Source: Candidatus Sumerlaeota bacterium (GTDB taxonomy: Bacteria; Sumerlaeota; Sumerlaeia; JAFGJS01). Taken from it: a stretch of 33,567 nt of DNA. Both the position numbers and the translations under genes were made by a program. The notes beneath the pieces are model-generated. The model was not told where the DNA came from. It saw only the letters and a program-made list of their open reading frames with translations, and searched no databases. Each line of letters opens with the position of its first letter. Position 1 is the stretch's first letter. The stretch spans positions 1-33,567 of the forward strand of contig JAFGJS010000061.1 in the NCBI GenBank assembly GCA_016928995.1. The letters are read 5' to 3'. Positions 13,680-22,267 of this stretch are shown one piece after another.

Positions 13680-16366
13680 GGCAGCGCCTCCGATGATATA
13701 TTGATGGTTTCCGGTTGAATTTGCATCGACACTTCTAGATCGTAGAAGCTGCTTCCTTCCATGCCGAAGGACAGCATCTCCTGGTTGATCTGGGATGACA
13801 CGCGAAACAGCATTTCTCCGCTGAATGGATTGACAAACTGCGGCGAATTGATGGCGTAGATGCGTCGCTGAACCTCTTCCATTCGCCGCCGTTCCTTGGA
13901 GAACTGCGCCAGCTGCCCCACCATGTTGTTATTATAAAATGGTTCGAACTTGCCCGTCGAGAAATTATAAACTTCCACCAGCAGTGAACTGTTCAGTTCC
14001 TCGTCGCTCATTTTGCTGGAATTCGGCTGCCAGCGGTTAAACGTGGCGCGGATGTCAAGGTCTCTCGGGCGCATCGGCGCGCAGGCTTCCGGCATGCGCA
14101 TCGCCAGCAGCAGCGACGCGTTCGTCAGCTGGAAGCTGTCGCTATTGCCAAAGCCCGGCGGTACGACCGCCGTGCCTTCGTCGCTGATCATCGGGCGCAG
14201 CATGCCCTCTTCGAACTGGAAACTATCTCCGGTGCGACTGGGCGCCAGATCGACGACGAACAGCGCGTTGCTTTGCTGCGGGCTTTGTTCGGCGGGATCG
14301 ATCTTCACCAAGTCGATCAGATCCGTCGTGCGGCAAAGCAAGAACGGCATGTTGCCCTGACGGCGGAAGATCGCCTTGTCGAAACGGAAATCCTCATCGT
14401 CGCCGCGCTCCGCGTCAAAACTGTCAAAGCGGCTCTGGATCAAATTAATCGCCACGTCCTTGCTCAATGCGCCGCCTTCCGAGGCCATCAACGAGTTGCG
14501 CAGTTGTCCCGCGAACTGCGCCGGCGGCAACAGCCGCGACGTATATTGCGCCGGATCGAGCAGCAGTTCATCGCCCTGCCGCCAGGAGTCGATGCGCGCG
14601 GCCTTCAGGATGGTCGTTTTGGCGCGAGTTCGCTCCGGCATCATCAGATACACGTCTTGAAAGTTGTATGGCGTGTTGTTGATCAGACGGCCTTCCAGAC
14701 GATTGGTTTCTGATGCGGGATCATAATCCCAGGCGATCTCGCCTTGAAAGCCGCCGTCCAGGTCCAGCAAATCCTGCGCGGCCACTTGCTCCAGCGCCCA
14801 TTGCTCCAGTACCTGCGAGGCGATTTTGATATTGCGGTCGTCTTGCGCGAGCTCGACCGTCTCGCCCGCGCGGTTGCCTCCGCTCGCCGCCAATCGTTTC
14901 AGGAGCAGTCCCATGATTCCGCCGCTGCGCTCCAGCCAGCGGTCCTGCGCCACCACCGCCGCGGTGTCTGCTTTGGGCGCGATGGAGTAGCGTGATTTGC
15001 TTGTGGACCAGATCATGCTTTGCGAATTCACCAGCGCCGTTTGCTCGCCGATCTTGCATTCCACGAGATGATAATGGTCCAGCGTACGCTTGTCGCCTTT
15101 GGTCAGCACGCCCAGACCGTAGGTTCCCAGGCTGAAACCGAGGATGATCACCGGCAGCGTGAACCAGGCCAGCTCCAGTTTCTTGATTTTGGCCAGATAG
15201 AGAAAGTTGATCGGACCGACCACGAGAAAGTAGAGGCCCAGAATGGCCAGAATGAGGATGATGCTCGGTGGATTGTACGAGCCCACGACGATGTTGCGGC
15301 CGATCTCCACGCCGAAGTTGTTGATCAAACTGGGGATGGTGTGCTCGCTCAGCGGCGCGTCCCAGAGCATGCGCACCAGCGGCGTGCGTTCCAGGTTGGC
15401 GTCGTCCAGACCAAAGGCCCAAACATCCACGAAGCCCTTGCCGCGATGAATGCGCCGCGCCAGCGTCAGCGGTCCGTTTTTCAGCAGAACCTTTCCCGAC
15501 TGACCCGTGATTGGCGAGACTTCAGCCATGATTTGCTTCCGTTCGGCGCCGTATTCCTCAAACGGGGCGATTGGAATTTCCGTTTGGCGCGGCGCAAGGA
15601 AACTCACTCCCAGTTCGCGCTCGACGAACGAGCCGGCGTAGAGCTCGGCGTCCTTGCCGCCCAGGATCAGCGCGTGGCCGCCGCTTTCCACCCATTGCAA
15701 TAAAGCTTGCTCCTGCTGCGCGTCGAGTCCGTTGCGCTCGATGCGCGGAATCACCAGCAGCGACACGCCTTGATAGCCATACCAGCGGTCCGGCAGCGTT
15801 TCCGGCGGGACATAGGTCGTCGCTTGTCCCCGCACGCCGGAGCGCATGGGCGCGCGCAACGATCCTTGCTGCGTCGAAGCGATCACGCAGAGCGGATTGC
15901 GCGGATCGTTCAGCGGCAAGTCGTCCAGCGTGGTGTTGAAGATTCGCCGCCCGGTTTTGTCGCCCAGCTTGCGCGTCTGGTAGAGATTCAGTTCCGGCCG
16001 GTATCCGCCGTCCAGCGCCTTGTCGGAAAAACGGGCGTACAGGATGTAGCGCTTGCGCGAATTGCCCACTTCCACGTCCTGCCGGAAGATATACTTGCGG
16101 CCAGTCGCGCTCGACGTCTCCACGGTCAGATAGCCGAAAAAAACATCGAGGTCTTCGGCGGTTTCACCGGCGGCCGGGCGATTGGAGAGCGTCACATAAA
16201 CCGGCGTCCAGACGCCGGAGTGATACTTGCCGTTGAAGCCGACGCGGTATTCCTCCGCGTTAATCTCCGCCCATGCGGCGCCCGGAAGCAAAATCGCGGC
16301 GAACAGCGCTCCAAGCGCCGCTTGCGTCAAACGCAGACCCAGATTGTTGGCGCCCATTCGCCTCAT
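13676..16366 (-). CDS. Large exported membrane protein, first gene of the ABC operon
   Basis: An 896-residue protein. The start at 16366 (MRRMGANNLG) is chosen because GGAGTGGAGA lies upstream and the residues that follow make a clean signal peptide ending near PGAAWAE; the frame extends to a TTG at 16435 without a good ribosome-binding site. After a beta-rich exported N-terminal part comes a glutamine-amidotransferase-like segment (LLVIPRIERNGLDAQQEQAL, then WVESGGHALILGG), as in GldG and related proteins. Two transmembrane helices follow (around PSIILILAILGLYFLVVGP and WFTLPVIILGFSLGTYG), then a long C-terminal domain with no further obvious helix. It is probably an accessory subunit of the ABC complex acting in the periplasm. 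I do not recognise a precise family for the whole protein. Confidence 0.7.
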   Translation of the reverse strand: MRRMGANNLGLRLTQAALGALFAAILLPGAAWAEINAEEYRVGFNGKYHSGVWTPVYVTLSNRPAAGETAEDLDVFFGYLTVETSSATGRKYIFRQDVEVGNSRKRYILYARFSDKALDGGYRPELNLYQTRKLGDKTGRRIFNTTLDDLPLNDPRNPLCVIASTQQGSLRAPMRSGVRGQATTYVPPETLPDRWYGYQGVSLLVIPRIERNGLDAQQEQALLQWVESGGHALILGGKDAELYAGSFVERELGVSFLAPRQTEIPIAPFEEYGAERKQIMAEVSPITGQSGKVLLKNGPLTLARRIHRGKGFVDVWAFGLDDANLERTPLVRMLWDAPLSEHTIPSLINNFGVEIGRNIVVGSYNPPSIILILAILGLYFLVVGPINFLYLAKIKKLELAWFTLPVIILGFSLGTYGLGVLTKGDKRTLDHYHLVECKIGEQTALVNSQSMIWSTSKSRYSIAPKADTAAVVAQDRWLERSGGIMGLLLKRLAASGGNRAGETVELAQDDRNIKIASQVLEQWALEQVAAQDLLDLDGGFQGEIAWDYDPASETNRLEGRLINNTPYNFQDVYLMMPERTRAKTTILKAARIDSWRQGDELLLDPAQYTSRLLPPAQFAGQLRNSLMASEGGALSKDVAINLIQSRFDSFDAERGDDEDFRFDKAIFRRQGNMPFLLCRTTDLIDLVKIDPAEQSPQQSNALFVVDLAPSRTGDSFQFEEGMLRPMISDEGTAVVPPGFGNSDSFQLTNASLLLAMRMPEACAPMRPRDLDIRATFNRWQPNSSKMSDEELNSSLLVEVYNFSTGKFEPFYNNNMVGQLAQFSKERRRMEEVQRRIYAINSPQFVNPFSGEMLFRVSSQINQEMLSFGMEGSSFYDLEVSMQIQPETINISSEALP

Positions 16367-16501
16367 CGTTCTCCACTCCAGCCCATTTATCGGACTCCGC
16401 GTCTTGATTTCCGCCGCCGTCTGCGCATTGGACAACGCAGCCGGGTAAAAAGTTTCTTCGGAAGCTTAGAAAATGCAAGGACGGCGATTCCGTCCTGCGG
16501 A

Positions 16502-17119
16502 TCACTTGATTGTGTTATGCCCCACGAGCGAAAGGAATTCGTTGCGCGTTTGGGCCGAGGTGCGGAAGGCCCCGAGCATCGCGCTGGCCAGCGCCACGGA
16601 TTCGTGTTTTTGCACGCCGCGCATCATCATGCACAGATGCTGCGCTTCGGTGATCACCCCCACTCCAAGGGGCTGGAGATGCTCGCGCAAGCACTCAGCG
16701 ATTTGCAGGGTCATGCGCTCCTGCAACTGCAAGCGCCGGGAAAAGACATCCACGATCCGCGCAACTTTGCTCAGACCGATCACCTTGCCTTTGGGGATAT
16801 AGCCGATATGCGCTTTGCCGAAAAACGGCAACATGTGGTGCTCGCACAGGCTGAAGAATTCGATATCCTTGACGATCACCATCTCATCCGATTCTTCGGT
16901 GAAGATCGCGTTGTTGATTACCCGCTCCACATCTGTTCGATAACCGGAGGTTAAAAAGCTCAGCGCACGGCTCGCGCGCTCCGGCGTCTTGAGCAACCCC
17001 TCCCGGTCCGGATCTTCGCCCATCCGGCTCAGCATTTCGCGAATCTGGGGTTCGATTTTCAGCGTATCGGCAGGCATGCCGTCATCGCCGCTCACAGCGG
17101 CAGCATCGTAAGTTTTCAT
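16502..17119 (-). CDS. folE: GTP cyclohydrolase I
   Basis: A 205-residue enzyme converting GTP to 7,8-dihydroneopterin triphosphate, the first step to folate (and to queuosine in some bacteria). Zinc ligands are visible: Cys92 and His95 in [10 protein letters not shown] and Cys163 in [36 protein letters not shown] and the C-terminal [14 protein letters not shown] are family hallmarks, and length is typical for the bacterial type I enzyme. It is monocistronic as far as I can see: 135 bp separates it from the ABC operon it precedes on the same strand, and repeat A lies upstream. metF at the other end of the window shares the folate pathway but is not linked. Confidence 0.96.
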   Translation of the reverse strand: MKTYDAAAVSGDDGMPADTLKIEPQIREMLSRMGEDPDREGLLKTPERASRALSFLTSGYRTDVERVINNAIFTEESDEMVIVKDIEFFSLCEHHMLPFFGKAHIGYIPKGKVIGLSKVARIVDVFSRRLQLQERMTLQIAECLREHLQPLGVGVITEAQHLCMMMRGVQKHESVALASAMLGAFRTSAQTRNEFLSLVGHNTIK

Positions 17120-17227
17120 CAGTTTGATTCTCGACCGTCCTGTTCATTAATTAATTGGGAATACTAAATATGCCTTGACCGGATGCGCAGGGTCAATCCT
17201 CAAAACATCATTCCATGTCGATCTGGC

Positions 17228-17430
17228 GCATTTTGACTTTGTCCTGTGTCTTTTTTTGCTCTTGCTCTTGCTCTTGTTCTGATATGATGCCTTTTCGCCC
17301 AGCCAATAATTTCATTTCTACGCAGCGTTAGCCAGTTGAATCCGATTTCCAATTCCGGCGCTGGATTCTGATTGAGAGCAAGAGCAAGAGCAGGAGCAAG
17401 AGTCAGCAACGAGAATCCGTACAAACTTGA
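17228..17430 (+). repeat. GAGCAA-arm dispersed element, copy A (203 bp)
   Basis: The left arm has GCTCTT units at 17258-17278 and the right arm GAGAGCAAGAGCAAGAGCAG begins at 17375; they are inverse complements around a loop of about 95 nt. Copy B at 33264-33466 aligns along its whole length: shared blocks include GCATTT, ACTTTGTCC/ACTTTATCC, CCTTTTC, ACGCAG, TTGAATCC, GATTGAGAGCAAGAGCAAGA and a shared tail ending CTTGA. The number of hexamers in the right arm differs by one between the copies. It fills the 335-bp gap between folE and the membrane-protein gene; no gene is present there. Confidence 0.85.
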
Positions 17431-17454
17431 CATGCGCTTATGTCGACCGTCACG

Positions 17455-19551
17455 TTATTTTTTATCGTCGGATCGGACGATGCCGCTTAAATGATAAAGA
17501 TCCACGAGCTCATCGTGATAGACCGGCTGGCGGTCGTTGAGGTATCCCGGCGGCGCTGCGAGGTAATCGCAGCCGAACTTGGCGCAGGCGGCCATTGCTT
17601 GCCGAGGCTCCAGCGTCCATGGTTCGTCCGTATCCCACATGTCGAATCCAGGGCGTTGCAATGCTTCCGTGATTTCCAACAGGCGCAAGGCGTATAACGG
17701 ATCGAGATAGACTGCGTAGCCGTCGGTCCTCTCGTACAGCGCTCCCCGCTTTGTGCGGGTGCGGAAAAAATCGAAATCCTCATGATAGACCAGGAAATAT
17801 GCGTCTTTCGGCGTATGCTGGCGAATCCATTGCACCGCCGGATCGAAGCGCGTGTCTGCTTTGACGAAAAAGACGCTGTCGCCCCGGGCGCGCCGGAAAT
17901 CGATTTGCGTGCTAGATAGAATCAGCAACATGGCCATGCCAGCCACCGCGCAGTGAACGGGCCGGGGAGGCGAAATCCATGCCAGCGCTTTGCGGAAACC
18001 CCTGGCATGCGCGACGGCGGTCAGCGCAAAGGCCAGCGCGATCAATTCAAACCAGTACTGTGTGTAACATGCTCCAAATGAAATGCCGCGGACGAACATG
18101 GTGATGAAGAACGGCGAGTAATGCAGGAGATCAAAGATCCGGAGCAGATCGAAGGGGGCGTGCATTTGCGCGGCGATCCAAAGCAGCATCAATGCCGGCG
18201 TGGCTGAAACCAGAGCCAGAACCGCCGTTGCAAAGCGTGGGAACGGCCGGAATAGCATTCGATCCTGCGGCGTGATCCAGCGCAATCCGATGAACCCCGC
18301 GCAAAGTACGGCGTAATTGGAGCTGAGCAGAAATAACAGATATCCCGTTTGCTGCCGCAAGGCCGCGAAGTAAAGCACATGCAGCAGCAGGCCTGCCGTG
18401 GCGATGGAAGCAAGCAGTTTGGCGTATGAATCTTTCTCCGTCGAACGCCGCGTTAGGCTCCAATGATAAATCAAGGCCCAGGTCAATAATGGAATCAAGA
18501 ACGCTCCGGCGCGCGCCGGTTGCAGCTGAATCAACAGCCCGATTTTTAAAACATCGGCTCCTATCGCCCCGATGATGATCCATGTCAGCAGCCCGGCCGT
18601 CATCCAGCGAATCGAACGCAGCACGTCCAGCTCGATTTCGCCTTCGGCGTTCTCGATATTGCGTCTTTTTTCGAACCAGTCAGCGCCCAGCGTCAGCAAT
18701 AGCGCCAGCGTTCCATAAAAGCGCAGCGCGACATGCCAGGGCACGCCGAATGGGTCGTAATGAATGGAGAAATTTTTGACGACCCATCCCTTCCACCACG
18801 CAAACGGCGCATCTGGTTGGGACATGGTGCGCAAAGCGGAAGGACCGAGCGCCAGGAGCGTGATGATCAGGCCCGGCGCGATCCCCAGCGCCAGCTTGCG
18901 GATCATGCGCAATCGTTGCCCGGTTTCCGCGCCGGCTATCCGTCCGGCCGCCCATCCGAACATCGCGCACCATACGCACAGGCCGCGCAGCGGATGGATC
19001 GCGCAAACGCCGCCGCAAAGCAACGTTGCGGCCGTCCAGCGGCCATGGATCAGGCATGCCAGCGCGGCCAGGGCCACCGGCGCGGCGGCCGTCGCATGCG
19101 TCACGTAAGTCAGATTCAACGGCGAGGCGCCGGTGAGCGGCTCGGACATGCCGCAGATGCCGAACGCCGCCAGCAGCGGCGCGGCGGGCGTTTCATTCCG
19201 CAAGCGCCATGCCCCCGCCATCATCGCGGCGATGCAGCCGAATTGAAACAGAATCTGCAGCAGCCAGAATGTCCGTGTGAGCTGCTCAGGCTCCCCCAGT
19301 TTGCCCAGCAGATAAAAGAAATACGTGGGGGCGCGGCAATAGAGTTCAACGACGGGATCATTGGGATAAAGGGACGGATCGTGGACTTTCTGCATCACAG
19401 TCCACTGGAGCTCATGATTGACTTGCGGCCCCAGGCCATAGCCGCAAATGAGAAGCGAGAGAGCCGTGAAGGTGATCAGCGCGGGAAAATATAACGCAAG
19501 GTCGCGTAGCCAAAGGCGGCGGTCTGGATCGTGTCGGCGGCGGCCAGGCAT
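17455..19551 (-). CDS. Polytopic membrane protein, GT-C-like architecture
   Basis: A 698-residue protein with about a dozen transmembrane helices and an exposed C-terminal domain. The first periplasmic loop (about residues 45-75) has VMQKVHDPSLYPNDPVVELY. The C-terminal part has FDPAVQWIRQHTPKDAYFLV, DFDFFRTRTKRGALY and DPLYALRLLEI, a layout seen in lipid-linked-sugar glycosyltransferases and DUF6798-like proteins. I cannot name a donor or acceptor. The start at 19551 is supported by GAGGGGG upstream. It is 13 nt downstream of yhbY on the same strand, so the two are likely co-transcribed, though no shared function is evident. Confidence 0.6.
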   Translation of the reverse strand: MPGRRRHDPDRRLWLRDLALYFPALITFTALSLLICGYGLGPQVNHELQWTVMQKVHDPSLYPNDPVVELYCRAPTYFFYLLGKLGEPEQLTRTFWLLQILFQFGCIAAMMAGAWRLRNETPAAPLLAAFGICGMSEPLTGASPLNLTYVTHATAAAPVALAALACLIHGRWTAATLLCGGVCAIHPLRGLCVWCAMFGWAAGRIAGAETGQRLRMIRKLALGIAPGLIITLLALGPSALRTMSQPDAPFAWWKGWVVKNFSIHYDPFGVPWHVALRFYGTLALLLTLGADWFEKRRNIENAEGEIELDVLRSIRWMTAGLLTWIIIGAIGADVLKIGLLIQLQPARAGAFLIPLLTWALIYHWSLTRRSTEKDSYAKLLASIATAGLLLHVLYFAALRQQTGYLLFLLSSNYAVLCAGFIGLRWITPQDRMLFRPFPRFATAVLALVSATPALMLLWIAAQMHAPFDLLRIFDLLHYSPFFITMFVRGISFGACYTQYWFELIALAFALTAVAHARGFRKALAWISPPRPVHCAVAGMAMLLILSSTQIDFRRARGDSVFFVKADTRFDPAVQWIRQHTPKDAYFLVYHEDFDFFRTRTKRGALYERTDGYAVYLDPLYALRLLEITEALQRPGFDMWDTDEPWTLEPRQAMAACAKFGCDYLAAPPGYLNDRQPVYHDELVDLYHLSGIVRSDDKK

Positions 19552-19564
19552 TCATTCCCCCTCG

Positions 19565-19858
19565 TTAGATGCGGTATTTGCGTTTTTTCGGATCGGGATG
19601 CTGACGGAATAAAATCGCGACGTTGCCGATGCGCGCCACTCGTTCAGCTTTCAGCGACTCGGCCAGTTGCGTGCTCAGCGTGTCGCGCTCTTCCTTGAAG
19701 GCGATGAACTTCACCTTGATCAGCTCGTGCGACTCCAGCGCTTCGTCAGCCGCGACCGATACGGCTTCGGTCAAACCCGCCTTGCCCACATTCACCACCG
19801 GGCGCAGCGGATGCGAAAGCTGCTCCAGCGCTTTGCGTTGTTGGCTTGTCAATGGCAT
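19565..19858 (-). CDS. yhbY: YhbY/CRM-domain RNA-binding protein
   Basis: A 97-residue single CRM domain. LTSQQRKALEQLSHPLRPVV begins the domain, the diagnostic GxxG-type loop is VGKAGLTE at about 24-31, followed by ALESHELIKVKF and a C-terminal ARIGNVAILFRQ, RKYRI. Bacterial YhbY associates with pre-50S ribosomal particles and binds precursor 23S rRNA. It is the first gene of a two-gene unit with the membrane protein at 17455-19551. Given the rRNA-intervening-sequence-type gene at 12 kb it is tempting to see a link, but they are 7 kb apart in separate units and I infer none. Confidence 0.92.
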   Translation of the reverse strand: MPLTSQQRKALEQLSHPLRPVVNVGKAGLTEAVSVAADEALESHELIKVKFIAFKEERDTLSTQLAESLKAERVARIGNVAILFRQHPDPKKRKYRI

Positions 19859-20049
19859 GTTATGGATTTCCTTTGTTCGCTGTCATGGTCTGAATTTAGC
19901 AATCATTAGCCGCTGTGATGTTAAAAGCAAGCACAAGAAATGCTGGTTTGTTTTTAACGACGATCTGGAAAAAAAGGTGTTGCCGCACGGCGGAGCGCGC
20001 GTCTATCATTCCAGATCGAACGCACAAATCAGGCATGGGAGATCGAACC

Positions 20050-20502
20050 ATGATGCGAAAAACTCTCGCGCTCATTATTGCAGCGCTGCTGGCTATTCCG
20101 ATGCTCGGCGCCATCGTGAGCACTTCCACGGACGACGTTCAGGAGATCGCCGAGCCGATGGCTCAGAGCGTGATCGATGGTTTGGAGAATGACGATTACG
20201 ACGCTTTCAGCAAATACTTCGCCGCGCGGTTGAAGGTCGTGCTCACTGAGTCAAGATTCAAGACTCAGCAGAGCTATTTCGAGAAAAACCTGGGCTCCCT
20301 GGCCAACGTGGAATATCTGGGCCATGTCAATTACACCTCTTACACGCGGACCATCTTTAAAGCTTATGCCTCGACGGCCGAGCAGGAGGTATTAATGTGG
20401 TTCGACATCGACAAACGCACAGTCACCGTCAGCGGATCGCAGCAGGATCGCTATTATCTCATCGGCTTTGAAATTCAGCCGCCGCCGACCGCCTCGGAAT
20501 AA
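20050..20502 (+). CDS. Small exported protein, NTF2-like (DUF3887/DUF4019 type)
   Basis: A 150-residue precursor. The start at 20050 (MMRKTLALIIAALLAIPMLG) is chosen because GGGAG lies 8 nt upstream and it gives a signal peptide; the open frame extends further upstream without support. The mature part has AQSVIDGLENDDYDAFSKYF and ends with a beta-rich segment, YTRTIFKAYAS, EQEVLMWFDIDKR, RYYLIGFEIQPP. This is the pattern of DUF3887/DUF4019 NTF2-like domains, in which a short helix precedes a curved sheet. The function of these exported domains is unknown. It is transcribed alone and followed by a hairpin terminator. Confidence 0.6.
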   Translation: MMRKTLALIIAALLAIPMLGAIVSTSTDDVQEIAEPMAQSVIDGLENDDYDAFSKYFAARLKVVLTESRFKTQQSYFEKNLGSLANVEYLGHVNYTSYTRTIFKAYASTAEQEVLMWFDIDKRTVTVSGSQQDRYYLIGFEIQPPPTASE

Positions 20503-20528
20503 GCGAAGGGCCCATCTGTCAAATAATG

Positions 20529-20561
20529 AATCCGCCGCGCGAATTTGATGTGCGGCGGATT
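20529..20561 (+). terminator. Hairpin terminator after the NTF2-like gene
   Basis: AATCCGCCGC (20529-20538) and GCGGCGGATT (20552-20561) are exact inverse complements around a 13-nt loop. The sequence after it, TGCTTTATTG, is only moderately T-rich, so efficiency is uncertain. Confidence 0.6.
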
Positions 20562-20570
20562 TGCTTTATT

Positions 20571-20633
20571 GCATTTCTCGAAAGTTTTGCGTATTGGTCA
20601 GCGGTCACAGCCAAGGGCGGCTGTGCCACATTT
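20571..20633 (+). repeat. Dispersed 64-bp intergenic repeat, copy 2
   Basis: Nearly identical to 5705-5768 (GCATTT then TCGAAAG, GCGTATTGGTCAGCGGTCAC, GGGCGGCTGTGCCACATTT), one T shorter. It sits directly after the terminator of the NTF2-like gene and before the convergent ferredoxin gene. Confidence 0.85.
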
Positions 20634-20680
20634 TTCAGAAAGCGCTATTTTTTTGAGAGACGTTCTATCTGAGGACGGAA

Positions 20681-20911
20681 TCAGCTGTCTCCGTCATCGC
20701 CGATCGCTTCGACCGGGCATTCTTCCATCGCTTGCTTGCACAGTTCCACTTCCTCCTCGGACTCCGGCTGTTGACAGACGTAGTCATACTCCTCGCCTGC
20801 CGCGAAGTTTTTCTCCGCGGTCTGCTCGCAGAGGTTGCAGAGAATACAGTTCGTATCGACGTACCATTTTCCCGGAACGTTGCCCGGGGCCTTGGAGTTC
20901 TTGTCCGCCAT
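20681..20911 (-). CDS. [4Fe-4S] ferredoxin
   Basis: A 76-residue electron carrier of the single-cluster type. Cys22, Cys25 and Cys28 in NCILCNLC form the CxxCxxC half and Cys65 in ECPVEAI supplies the fourth ligand. Two further cysteines, Cys46 (YVCQQP) and Cys58 (ELCKQA), are spare; related single-cluster ferredoxins often have a non-ligand pair that can form a disulfide. The region is very acidic at the C-terminus, as in most ferredoxins. GGGAGG lies 11 nt before the ATG. It follows the CDP-alcohol phosphatidyltransferase gene on the same strand by about 90 bp; no oxidoreductase partner is visible. Confidence 0.9.
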   Translation of the reverse strand: MADKNSKAPGNVPGKWYVDTNCILCNLCEQTAEKNFAAGEEYDYVCQQPESEEEVELCKQAMEECPVEAIGDDGDS

Positions 20912-21002
20912 AAAATGACGCCTCCCTGATCACGATGCATGTCGGCTGCGGCGCATCGCCCCGCAGCCGGATAGAGAAAATTAAGCGATGATTCAAGAAT
21001 GA

Positions 21003-21707
21003 TCAATCGCCCTGAGGCGTAACGCGCTCAGGATTCCGCGCTTTGTTTTTCGCCTCCATGTCGATCCGCCAGATTTGATCGCTGGTTTTCTTCATGATCA
21101 GAAGCAGAGCGATCAGCGCCGCGCCGAACAGCAACGGCAGACCGATGATGAAGAAATTTTTGCCGCAAAAAATGATCGCGGTGTTCAGCGCGATGAAGAG
21201 CAGGCGGAATTCCGTCGGCCCCACGCCGAGCTGGGTGATTTGGAACTGATTGGTGATGTTGAATGACAGAAACGCGCTGACCCACATGGCGCTCAGCACG
21301 GGCAAGGTGAGGATCAGCCAGTAGCGCGACGCTCCATCGACAATGAACATGTAGCTGATGATGATGCAACAGACGAACAGGTAATCCAGCAAATGGTCCA
21401 TGTAATAACCCCATTTGACCAGGCCGGCGCCGCGGGCTTTGCCCAGCGATCCGTCGAAGGCGTCCGTGAACCATTGCAGGAACAGCATCAGCGAACTGAG
21501 CCACAGCCAATGGAGGCTGTGCCGTCCCGCCAGCCAGCCGGATAGAATCAGCCCCAGGCACCAAAGCACGGTCATCATGGTGAGGTGCTGGGTTTTCAGC
21601 CAAGGGGGGAATCGATGCACGCTCGCATCAATGAAGCGGCGCTCGACGCGGGCGAGCGGAGATTTCATGGGGGCTTTCCGGTCGCCGGCGAAGGTTTCCT
21701 GGGTCAT
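21003..21707 (-). CDS. CDP-alcohol phosphatidyltransferase-family protein
   Basis: A 234-residue inner-membrane enzyme with about six helices. The catalytic motif is recognisable: Asp82-x2-Asp85-Gly86, then Arg92, then Gly100-x3-Asp104-x3-Asp108 (TDAFDGSLGKARG, then KWGYYMDHLLD). Enzymes of this family swap an alcohol for CMP on a CDP-linked lipid, or CDP-alcohol on a diacylglycerol, in phospholipid synthesis; the four aspartates bind the metals. The spacing differs from the usual DGx2AR: four residues, not two, separate the DG from the AR. The substrate cannot be assigned. GAGG lies 7 nt before the ATG. A small unknown gene and the ferredoxin gene flank it on the same strand. Confidence 0.82.
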   Translation of the reverse strand: MTQETFAGDRKAPMKSPLARVERRFIDASVHRFPPWLKTQHLTMMTVLWCLGLILSGWLAGRHSLHWLWLSSLMLFLQWFTDAFDGSLGKARGAGLVKWGYYMDHLLDYLFVCCIIISYMFIVDGASRYWLILTLPVLSAMWVSAFLSFNITNQFQITQLGVGPTEFRLLFIALNTAIIFCGKNFFIIGLPLLFGAALIALLLIMKKTSDQIWRIDMEAKNKARNPERVTPQGD

Positions 21708-21757
21708 TGAACGGCCTCATGGTGATATGGTTGGATCCAACAAGCGCAAAAGAAACG

Positions 21758-21979
21758 TTACGATGTCTGCTCGTCTTCATCAGCATCCGCGGCATCCGCG
21801 GGCTGCACTTCCAGCACGCTGGAGCCCGTGCGTTTTTGCCGGCCTTTCTTCACGCCGCCTAAAGATTTAGCCTTCTGCATCGCTTCCATGGCGTCGCGGG
21901 CCCATACAAACACCGGGCGTTCCACATACTTCCCACTGCCGACATGCCCAACTTTTACAATGCATTTATAGAGTTTCAT
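21758..21979 (-). CDS. Small protein of unknown function
   Basis: A 73-residue protein I do not recognise. The N-terminal half looks like a compact alpha-beta unit: MKLYKCIVKV strand, GSGKYVERPVFVWARDAMEA (strand then helix), MQKAKSLGGV. Then comes a basic KKGRQKR patch and an acidic tail ending DADEDEQTS. The layout resembles small adaptor-like domains in which a 'KCxVKV...PVFVWARDAxEAxxKA' pattern handles a short strand-helix fold. It is 50 bp upstream of the CDP-alcohol phosphatidyltransferase gene on the same strand and probably co-transcribed. Codon use matches neighbours, so I take it as real. Confidence 0.6.
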   Translation of the reverse strand: MKLYKCIVKVGHVGSGKYVERPVFVWARDAMEAMQKAKSLGGVKKGRQKRTGSSVLEVQPADAADADEDEQTS

Positions 21980-22267
21980 CGTGGACGCTCAGTATATAGA
22001 TCCCATTAGCAGATGGCGCTGATGTAAACGTTGTCTTTGCTTTCAATCAGTCATTGATTAGAGAAACAAGTCCCAATAATGATTAGGTTGTCGCCTGGAA
22101 GTCAATATTTTATAAATGACTTCTTCGTATTTCTTTCTAAAAATCGCATCATGGCGGTTATGTATTGATGCAGGGCTATATTTCCGTTGCGCTGGATCAA
22201 TGAAACGGCCATATTGCGCATTGCAGACAATCCTGCGACCCACTTCCGTGAAATGGCTCGATTAATT

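Noticed and set aside
15707-16954. 415-codon plus-strand frame spanning the start of the large membrane protein and folE
   Set aside because: It is antisense to two well-supported genes and has biased, family-less composition.
17228-17430. CRISPR array, because of tandem short repeats
   Set aside because: Units are 6 nt without spacers and occur as inverted arms; no cas gene is present.
20665-21006. 113-codon frame overlapping the ferredoxin gene
   Set aside because: Out of frame with the ferredoxin, which has all four cluster cysteines and a GGGAGG ribosome-binding site.
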